Source: Nilaparvata lugens
Taxonomy: Eukaryota > Arthropoda > Insecta > Hemiptera > Delphacidae
Assembly (NCBI RefSeq): GCF_014356525.2
Contig: NC_052506.1
Location: 9,655,172-9,719,171, forward strand
DNA: 64,000 bases
Direction of reading: 5' to 3'
A program made the translations under genes and the position numbers. Under the pieces are notes generated by a model. The model was not told the DNA's origin, made no database searches, and saw only the letters and a program-made list of their open reading frames with translations. This document shows positions 56,164 through 64,000 of the stretch, one piece after another. Numbering within the stretch: position 1 is the first letter of the stretch; each line of letters opens with the position of its first letter.

Positions 56164-57864
56164 CTTATCATTTTTGATTTCCTTGATTTCTATCTCGTCA
56201 GGAACGTCTTCGGTATCCGAATTTGTTTTCTTGAGCACAACATTGGACGTTTCAAATGACGAACAGCACTGTATAATCACCGCGCGACAATTATTCGACA
56301 CTTGTTCAAGACCTATGTAATTCCTATTCGGCAATTTGACTCTCAACCGCGAATTCTCATCATCTGAGTACTCCTCACAATCACTATCGACAAATACCTT
56401 CTTTTTACTTTTCTTCTTTCTTACTCTATCCGTAGTCTTCTTAAGGGAAACGGCTTCTTCGATTTCCTTCCAATTATTCTGGAGCACTTTAGCCGCTTTT
56501 CCAACATCATCATACTTGTTTTTTTCTAATCTAAGTGTATCCTCACATTTTACATTGGAAATTTCGGAGTCGGGATTTTTTTCAGAGGGGTTAGAGTCGG
56601 AAATTGATTCATTTTCATTAGACTTTGAGACACTTTGAGAACTGGAATCAACATTTGATGGATCTTTGTCACCTTCCATTGAAAAGGTTCTGAATAATGG
56701 ATTGGGGGTTCTGATAAAGCGGTAAAATGAACTACCAAGTGACAACCCTAAAGGAAAACTGGTTTGGAAAGAGATGTTTTTGAAAGAACACTGATTCTGC
56801 ACACGCGTCTTGTTGACACAAATGACTGATGTTGGAAACTGAAACAGAATAATAATTAATCTTATAAATAAATATGGTAACAGAATAACTGAACATGAAA
56901 AAACAGTACTATTTGATATTACAATTGAATACCTACATGTACATAGAAGAAACTAATTTTCAACTTAACCCAAACAAGTTTGGTTTCATATAAGCTAAGT
57001 AGGTACTCAATACAAAACTATTGAGACAAATTTATCACCATGAGGAATTTTGCTTCATATTGAAATCAACAAGGAATCTTCCATAAAAATAAACGTCGGT
57101 AACTCACTTTTCAAAAATTATTGTTTTATATTATAATTAATAGCCTATTGTCTCCAAGTTAGACAAGAAATGGCTCGCTCAGGGACTCCCAACCAAAAGC
57201 CATACGATTATCCAAATTTATTTTTTGTAGTACAATATGGAATATGGCAGAACCACATACATTTTTTTAGACTCAACTAGTTTTATTCAGTTTGTAGAAA
57301 ATAAAGCATTTATAGTGAGAAAATCGGTTAAATAGTTTGCAATACTCAGAATGATCAAAAACCTTCTAAATTCGGAATAAACTAGAGAGCAAAATTATAG
57401 TTTTGCACAGCATGAAAAATAAAAACAATAGGATTAAAGTACGGTAGGTCTAAAAATAATTTAGATTTAGAAATCAAAATTTATAACTTCTGAAAAAAAA
57501 AACATTTTAAGTTTATAATTTATTCAAGCCTGAAATGAGTAAAAGAGCAAGACATTCCAAAATAAATCATATCAGCAATTAGGTGATTATTATAGAATCA
57601 ATTCAACGGAAGTTCAAGTTTGAAAACTGATGGAATTGAATAAAACTAATGGAAAAACAAAGTCAAATAGGCCTAGTATCAAAGCAATTGACCGAATCTT
57701 CCGATGAAATTGTCTAGTATTTATGATTATGGATAACTTTTATGTTTAAACATTGATAGAGAGCTTATTTTCATTACCTTTTTGAAACTACTTCCAATAT
57801 TCCAAACAACGTATTTATTAAAAGAAAAGTATTTACGATGAAATCGCGACACGAGAACCGGCAT
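56164..57864 (-). CDS. Unidentified gene, first two coding exons (putative mitochondrial presequence)
   Basis: Exon 1 is 57864-57778 (29 codons from ATG, donor AAG|GTAATG). Exon 2 is 56838-56164 (225 codons, acceptor TTTCAG, donor AAG|GTAATT). Both junctions are phase 0 and the frame stays open. The first 83 residues contain no Asp or Glu but many Arg, Lys, Phe and Ser, as in a long mitochondrial targeting sequence. From an internal Met at residue 83 (MEGDKDPSN) the protein becomes acidic and serine-rich, with a lysine cluster DRVRKKKSKKKVF that could act as a nuclear signal. No enzyme domain is recognised, so its function is unknown. If the second donor is not used, the frame ends 14 codons later at 56122. 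Any 3' exons were not found; the sequence to the left holds F and C elements. Confidence 0.65.
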
Positions 57865-58383
57865 CTAGGTTAGGTCCGTTAAGACTAGACTATCGACTTT
57901 TTCAAAGTCAACATCGACATAAATCGAAGCGCATTTTGTCGATATTTTTCATTGAGTTTCAGAAAAACACCGCCCAATTCAAAATTTGAATACGGTACTT
58001 CTGTACGTGTAACGTACATCCTACAGAAAACTCTTGAAAATTGTAATTTAAAGATTATAAACAGATATGCGTCGTAATTCCCACTCAGAAAAAGGCAAAA
58101 TAAGACAAGTGATTTATTGGTAAAACACTGTGACAGTGGTTTAAAAAAATATTTTACAACAATAATTATAAGCCCAATATTTTTGTCTTATTAATAATTA
58201 TTATGTGTTTATTCGTCATGTTTATTCATTCTTTTATTTAATATTTATTCGTTTTTTACATTAGAATGATTGGGTGAAAAAATACTAATTTAAACTTCTA
58301 TCATTTCTCTACCAATTTTAAATTCAGATTAAAAAGTCCTAAAATAGGTAACTCAATATAGGCTAGGCTATTAATAGAAAAAA

Positions 58384-58650
58384 TATATAAAAATCTTGTT
58401 GTACCCTTTATTTAAAAAAAAAATAGTTTCAATGACTAGTTTCGACCCTAACTTAGGTCATTTTCAAGTTGAAATGTTGACATTTGAGATTTCAACTTGA
58501 AAATGACCTAGGGTGAAAAACTAGTTGTTGGACTATTTTAAAGTTTTTAAATGTCAACATTTCAACTTGAAAATGACCTAAGTTAAAAACTAGACGTTGA
58601 ACTATTTTTAAGTTTTTAATAATAAAGGGTACTACAAGATTTTTATATTG
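58384..58650. mobile_element. Palindromic MITE family N
   Basis: AAAATCTTGTTGTACCCTTT is mirrored by AAAGGGTACTACAAGATTTT. The interior has three copies, in both directions, of TTCAACTTGAAAATGACCTA with a GTCGAAACTAGT-type block at its strongest in the first. No ORF. Confidence 0.7.
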
Positions 58651-59277
58651 TTTTTATTAATTTTTTTCAAAAGTAGCCCATATAAGTGAAGAGATTTTAG
58701 GCTAGGCTATTTATATTTTATCCTAAAAAATAGTTTTTATGGATTATATTCATGAACTTTCTCCATTCTGTTTTAGACATAACTTATTCTTGTTTTGGTT
58801 CCAACTCCGTTTTAAATTTACAATGTTTAGAACATAAATGTTTGATGTATTTCAAGTTTCAAGAATTCATTTTAGTTTTCAAGACTTTTTGACACCCTTT
58901 TTTAAAGTCACGCACAAATTTGAGCCTGATATATTATGTGGGCTTGGGCATTTGGCATCACATTCCACATTCGACAATAAGTTTATATTGGAAAGGAACA
59001 TAAGATTTCATTTTAAAAAGTAAGATGACTAGGTACTTACCCAGAAAGCAGACTCAAGAGGTTCAAAAACTAAAAATTTGATAGAAATGGTAAAGAATTA
59101 TAGAGAAGTAATTTCATCAAATGCCAACACGGGGCAAACGTATTCTGCCCCTACATCATCCTAAAACTACTAAGACTACTGAGTAGACTTACTAATTTAT
59201 TACTACTATAGAACTAGACTAATTGCGGTTGCTCCAAGAGAAATTATATGCTTTAAACATTGATTTTATATTTTGTA

Positions 59278-59310
59278 ATAGCAGATAACCCGTGCTCCGC
59301 AAGGGTCTGT
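59278..59310 (-). mobile_element. Helitron 3' end (type at 20037), degenerate
   Basis: The minus strand reads CCCTTGCGGAGCACGGG, then TTATCTG and CTAT instead of CTAG. Same hairpin and spacing as at 20037. The body was not delimited. Confidence 0.5.
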
Positions 59311-60472
59311 AATTAAAAACTTGGCGTACGGTAATGAAATCTTGAAAAATTGAAAATAGACCTATAACCATCCTTGGTAAATCAAGAATCTATATGCAAA
59401 ATTACAAGTTAATCAGTTCAGACGTGATGATGTGTCATTCATGAATTTCCTATCTCGTACGTGTATAAACCTATTGCTTCCTTTATTGTATAATAGATTA
59501 CCGTACTGTAATGAATATTATAAGAAACAAGTTATATTCATTTATTTAGCGTATGGCAGATACACAACAAATATATAGCTCATGAGTCTCAAATGCCTAG
59601 ATATACACTGTATATTTCCAAATTCTCTGAGATGTTGTGTAGTTTTTGGTCAGGAGAACATAATTTTGTCTGACCGCCATCATTTGCTAGTCCATTTAGC
59701 GTTACCCAATGTGCACCATGGAGGCGAACTAGCGGTACACATAGTTAAGTTAAAAATCTGATTGTTGGAACACTTTTGAGGTTAAAGAAGGTAGAAACTC
59801 AATTTTCAATATTTTTACAGAAAAAAAAACATTTTCAAAATCATCTCCATCATTACAAAATAATGTCCAAAATTGCTTTAAACTGTAATTTATCACATTA
59901 AAACAATCCAAATATAGAATTTCTGTTTGAAATTTACACCCAAAAAAGTAAGCTATGTTGCTGAGCTGGTTATATAGATATAACATAATATAATATACGC
60001 TACATACAGTATATATTATGCTACTTATTTGATGTCTAATTTCACACTTGAAAAGATACGGTACTGATAACATGTAATTCGGATTTCTCACTTTTAAAAG
60101 CTTATTGAAACACTCTACGAATTAAAACTGATAAGATTAAAGTTATGATCACCTCAAACAGTAAATGTTTATTCAAGTTTGTAAAGTACCGGTACATTAT
60201 CAATGTAAATGATAAAGAGTATAGAGATGATGATAACTGTGAAATGATTATATAGCAGTTTAAGGAGATGCATAAACTTGACGGTGTGACCTTTCATTTA
60301 TTTTGATAACTCTAGTTATCAATATTAGTAATTAATTCTCCATGTTTTAAAATCGGTTACATAAGCAATCTCTGAATAAAGATCTATTCACTCTATTGGA
60401 AATGTCTCCAACGTAAAGCTAGAAAGACACGTGTTAGTTTTATAAACTTGACAATATTCGAATAACGACATA

Positions 60473-62825
60473 ATGGCTTCAAAATTTTTAAATTTGTCTA
60501 ACACTAATCGTGCAATAACAGAAACTGAGTTTCCAGTCTCACGGATTCATAAACTTGTTGCAGAAACCGAGGAAAGTTTTGTGAAGGTAATTTAAAAATT
60601 AGTATAAAATTCCTGCTGTTATATAGGCCTGAGTAAGGTAGAAATTTCCCATTTTCCAACCTACATTACTCAGGTGTATATTCTTGCAATATATTGTAGT
60701 AAGTTACTTCTTCATTATTTTCCTCTTAAAATTGAATGAATATAATCAAATTTTTCTCATTTTATGACAATGATAGATTAAATTACTATCTAATCACCAA
60801 TACCTTCATTTGTATAATATTATCATCATCTCAAAGTTGGTAGGTATTTGAAATAGAGTTTGAAAGCCTATTATAGAAATATTAAGAGCTTGGAGTATCG
60901 TCAGTTTTTTATAGAAGTATTTAATAATTATCATCATAGTAATAGGACATACTTGAAATAACGGATAAAGAATTCAATATTTGAAGAGTTCGAAATAGAA
61001 ATGAAGAATTAGAAGGGAATAAAACGTAAAAGCATACACCTAAAATAATAAGAAGATATATTTCGATCTTACCACATGAGCAATTACAAAAATGTATTGG
61101 TTTTCCTACTTTTCGACAATTAATTATTTCAAAATTTTCTACATTAATTGTATGTCTAGTCATTAAGGAAATTTCAAAGCTTTTTCAAACGAAATCGATC
61201 AATTTAGCCTAATCATTTTCAATACAATAGAATAGAGAATTTGAATTGGAGGAGAAAAATCTAACAGGATTTTATTGGAAACAGCCTTTTACTTTAAAAT
61301 CGAATAGATGCTATATTAAATGTCAGAGAATGGAATTAAAAGGTTTTTTGTCATTTCCCAGAAATTTACTTTTTTGGACATGAGGTGTTTCTCAAATGAC
61401 TGATTAATTTATTATTGATTAAATTTCTCAGGGAACTCAAAAATACGACTTCGAAGAAATTATAAGGGCTGACATTGGCGTAGCACAAGACCCAGATCAT
61501 GGACCAATCACATTTGCCAGACAAGTAAGTTCCTTAAATTTTTCTTCATATTATATAAAAATTAATAAATTTGTATTCTTTTATTTAAAGACTTTTTCAT
61601 AATGTGTCATAGACAATGTTTGGAATAAAATATTGACATTCCTCCGTTTACTGTAATGTAGCCACAAAATTGAGGTACAGAATAGAATAGAATAGAAAAA
61701 TTAGTTTATTGAATAAATAAGTTCCTAAGCGAACCTCAAAGCGGCTGCTTGACAAGGTACCATATTATACGAAACATGTAAATTTAAATATAAATAAACA
61801 TAATATCATTGAACTTTATTTAAACAAGAATTTACTTAACAGCTAAAATTATCATGATATTAATTAACTATAATTAATTGTTGGCTCAGCCCTCAAAAAT
61901 CTCAAAAGTGTTATAATGTATAGTCAACCTGAACTTACATACAAAAAATAGAACGGAATGTATCACAACAATACAATATATTAGTAATGAATTAAATTAT
62001 GCTACATCTAAAGTGTAATTATTCAACCAAATTTTCAAATTTCGTTTCAATAGGCGCATATTAACAAACTCAGCACAATTATCGGATGTATCATTGAAAG
62101 CGTTTGGTACAATGTAGATTAAGGTGTTTCTGGCTAAATTATTCGCAGTAAATGGTACAATAGACCTCTCATTCCTTGAATCATATCGATCAACTTTCAT
62201 AACTAAATATTTTTTGCTGAATTACCTACTTACAGTAGTTAGACGGTTCACAAAGATGTTTTGCAGTTCCGTAACAAGAAATTTCATAGTTTGGAATTTC
62301 AAGATCAAGTCAGCTTAGATAGTTATTGATAAATATTGAGATAATAAATTGGTTGAGTTCTATTCAAAGAAAAATGGAAACAGATTAATTTAATTCGAAT
62401 CAAATCAAATTATAATTTAATAAATAAATTACAAAATAATAATTACAAAGCAATTTAATTAAATTCGATATTCAACAATATTGAATTAAAGAATTTTCAA
62501 CAAAGAATACAGTTAAAGAACAAGATACAAGAATATACATAAAACAACCTTTAAACAGAGAGTAGTGTTTGAAATAGAATAACTACCTAACAATAATAAT
62601 TTATTGATTTGAATTCAAACGGATTTACAAATTGTGTGTGTGTGTTAAAAAGAGGTTTGTATGCATTACATTCATGGGAGAAATATTATTCTTGAGGACT
62701 TATATTTTGTTTATAGATGATGGCACTGGCTTGCTTGCCGGCATTGAGGAGCGACCCAATGTTCCCTTCAGATGTCAAGTCACGCGTTGAACAACTTTTG
62801 AATGATTGTCCAGGGAGGGGCTTAG
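60473..62825 (+). CDS. Alanine aminotransferase-like gene, first three exons (3' part outside window)
   Basis: Exon 1 is 60473-60586 (38 codons, donor AAG|GTAATT). Exon 2 is 61432-61524 (31 codons, acceptor CTCAG, donor CAA|GTAAGT). Exon 3 is 62717-62825 (36 codons plus one base, acceptor TTATAG, donor TAG|GTAAGG). The joined frame is open. FEEIIRADIGVAQ, GPITFARQ and the FPSDVKSRVEQLL region followed by a predicted Gly match the N-terminal part of alanine aminotransferase, a PLP class I/II enzyme exchanging amino groups between alanine and 2-oxoglutarate. The ~106 residues are about a fifth of the usual ~500; the PLP lysine and later exons are not in the window. The start shows no obvious mitochondrial signal. 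Intron 2 carries a retrotransposon fragment. A paralogue or pseudogene is possible but no lesion is seen. Confidence 0.8.
61675..62400 (-). mobile_element. Non-LTR retrotransposon 3' end in intron 2
   Basis: Minus strand: ORF remnant 62200-61997 with RNERSIVPFTANNLARNTLI and FVNMRLLKRNLKIWL, which follows the last ~60 residues of CR1/Jockey-type reverse transcriptase ORFs. A UTR follows, with a TTCTATTCTATTCTATTCTG tail at 61675-61700. It is 5'-truncated and antisense to the host gene. Confidence 0.6.
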
Positions 62826-63889
62826 GTAAGGTCATACTATGTTTATTGTATTGTATTGTGCTGACTGGCCTATATGAAATAGGCCCTATGTAGCCCTACC
62901 TGGGTTGTCAAATTGTGATATTCTATTGAGGCTAATATAGATATTCTATTCTATTCATAAGCCTCTATTCATAAGTCTAGAAGTTATCATAGATAAACTC
63001 TATTCCAGTGCTGTATTATTTCCGAATAGGAATTTCTTTCCATACAGTGAAATACATTTTTTCTAAACTCTTTCTTGAAGAAATCTATGATAATTCTATG
63101 AATGTTTTTATCATCTATGAGTCTCATTTTTATCTATAGCATTGAATAACATGAGAAACTCATTTATTTATTTTTAGAGAATCAATTTTTGAAATATTTT
63201 CAATTCCTATCTATTCAAATTCTATGAACGTTCTTATATCATATATAGGCTATGTGTCATTTTTATCTATAGCATTACCTAAATAACATGAGAAACTCAT
63301 TCATTTTTTTGAGAGAGAATCAATTTTTTAAATATGTTATATTCCTATCTATTCAAATTCTATGAACGTTCTTATATCATATATGTGTCATTTTTATCTA
63401 TAGCATTGAATAACATGAGAAACTCATTTATCCAGTTTGAGAGAACACATTTTTACAATATGTTTTATTCCTACCGTATCTATTCAAAATAGTTTCATAG
63501 TTTTGAAAAATATCAGCCTTCTATTATGGATTTTCACAATAAAAAAATATGAAAACTGGTCTTTCAAAATGAAAAATGTAATTGAAAATAAATGTCAAAT
63601 TACTATGTTTAAGCTTTGCTTAAGAACTTACAATAGAGTTTTTGAATCTCTTCTACTTCCTGTTTTTTCCAGCGTAATGCTACAGTATTTTTTACTGGAT
63701 TATTATAATGTGTACATTGTTATAGCAAGACTTAAAAGGAGCTCATTGCAGAAGATCAATGAAGCGAATCAGAAGTTTTCCATTTTAGAAATTTTAAGTT
63801 GAATTCAAATTTTATCATTTTAATTAAAAAGTATCTAGTGAATGGGTCCAAAATTATCAAAAATAGTACTGTATACTTATTTCGAAATT
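62826..63889. other. Probable intron 3 of the aminotransferase gene
   Basis: No further exon of the family is recognisable. A ~110 bp unit (CTATGAACGTTCTTATATC, TTTTTATCTATAGCATT, AACATGAGAAACTCATT) occurs three times between 63100 and 63430. The plus frame 63437-63802 is AT-rich and unsupported. Confidence 0.5.
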
Positions 63890-64000
63890 CCGAATTGATT
63901 TAAATCTAAATTTGGGAGAGGAATATCAAAGGGTTCACCTGTTTTTCTCTTCCAATTACAATTTTAATGATAAGTGATTTTGCACAAATGAATAAATAAA
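63890..64000 (+). mobile_element. Family O fragment at the window edge
   Basis: TTTGGGAGAGGAATATC, TTCACCTGTTTTTCTCTTCC and a tail of AAATGAATAAATAAA. Same layout as at 13480 and 20838. Cut by the window end. Confidence 0.45.

Larger units (their letters stand above)
57865..60472. other. Intergenic region between divergent genes
   Basis: Separates two head-to-head gene starts and should hold both promoters, though no definite element is visible. It contains MITE N (58384-58650) and a Helitron 3' end (59278-59310). The open minus frame at 59750-60091 is AT-driven and unsupported. Confidence 0.55.

Noticed and set aside
59750..60091. 113-codon minus-strand gene upstream of the aminotransferase
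   Set aside because: AT-rich with Phe/Tyr/Asn bias, no domain and no splice signals with a consistent frame.
63437..63802. Further exon of the aminotransferase gene
   Set aside because: No similarity to the next conserved block of the family; the composition is intron-like.

Overview
The window is nuclear DNA of an insect-type eukaryote. It is AT-rich, has GT-AG introns and two partial spliced genes, and is packed with transposable elements (TEs). Family names below (HelA, HelB, C to T) are local labels. From memory, the repeat mix resembles hemipteran (planthopper-like) genomes; this is an inference, not a search result. No bacterial operons, CRISPR arrays, rRNA genes or functional tRNA genes were seen.

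Layout. 1-10774: a pair of inverted arms (1-2438 and 8345-10774, about 98% alike in the stretch compared), each interrupted by a different TE. They enclose a 5.9 kb loop with an assembly gap, a second palindrome and duplicated C elements. 10.8-24 kb: a 76-bp tandem array, CA-repeat elements (D), a Helitron-like copy with a non-LTR retrotransposon remnant inside, a duplicated segment hit by a Tc1/mariner-like element, a third Helitron type, and a miniature Ty3/gypsy element with both LTRs. 24-37.6 kb: nested MITEs, many flanked by TTA/TAA (PIF/Harbinger-like target sites), a palindrome cluster and a long TTC microsatellite. 37.8-43.2 kb: a 5'-truncated non-LTR retrotransposon between 1.47-1.50 kb direct repeats that fit an extreme target-site duplication. 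43.2-45.3 kb: tRNA-derived SINE copies, some in inverted pairs. 45.6-55.4 kb: Helitron-like elements (one inserted exactly into another), a triplicated repeat and a 0.9 kb foldback element.

The only convincing host genes are at 56.1-62.9 kb, head to head about 2.6 kb apart. The minus-strand gene has a long presequence-like N-terminus without acidic residues. The plus-strand gene matches the start of alanine aminotransferase in three exons. Both continue beyond what is visible.

The main interest is structural. Several insertions can be read against an empty copy of the same target in this window, which fixes element ends and insertion rules. I found no credible undescribed host system. The strongest novel candidates are HelB (Helitron-like, with a non-CTRR 3' end), the roughly 1.5 kb flanking duplication, and the mariner-like fragment with an unusually long spacing between catalytic aspartates.
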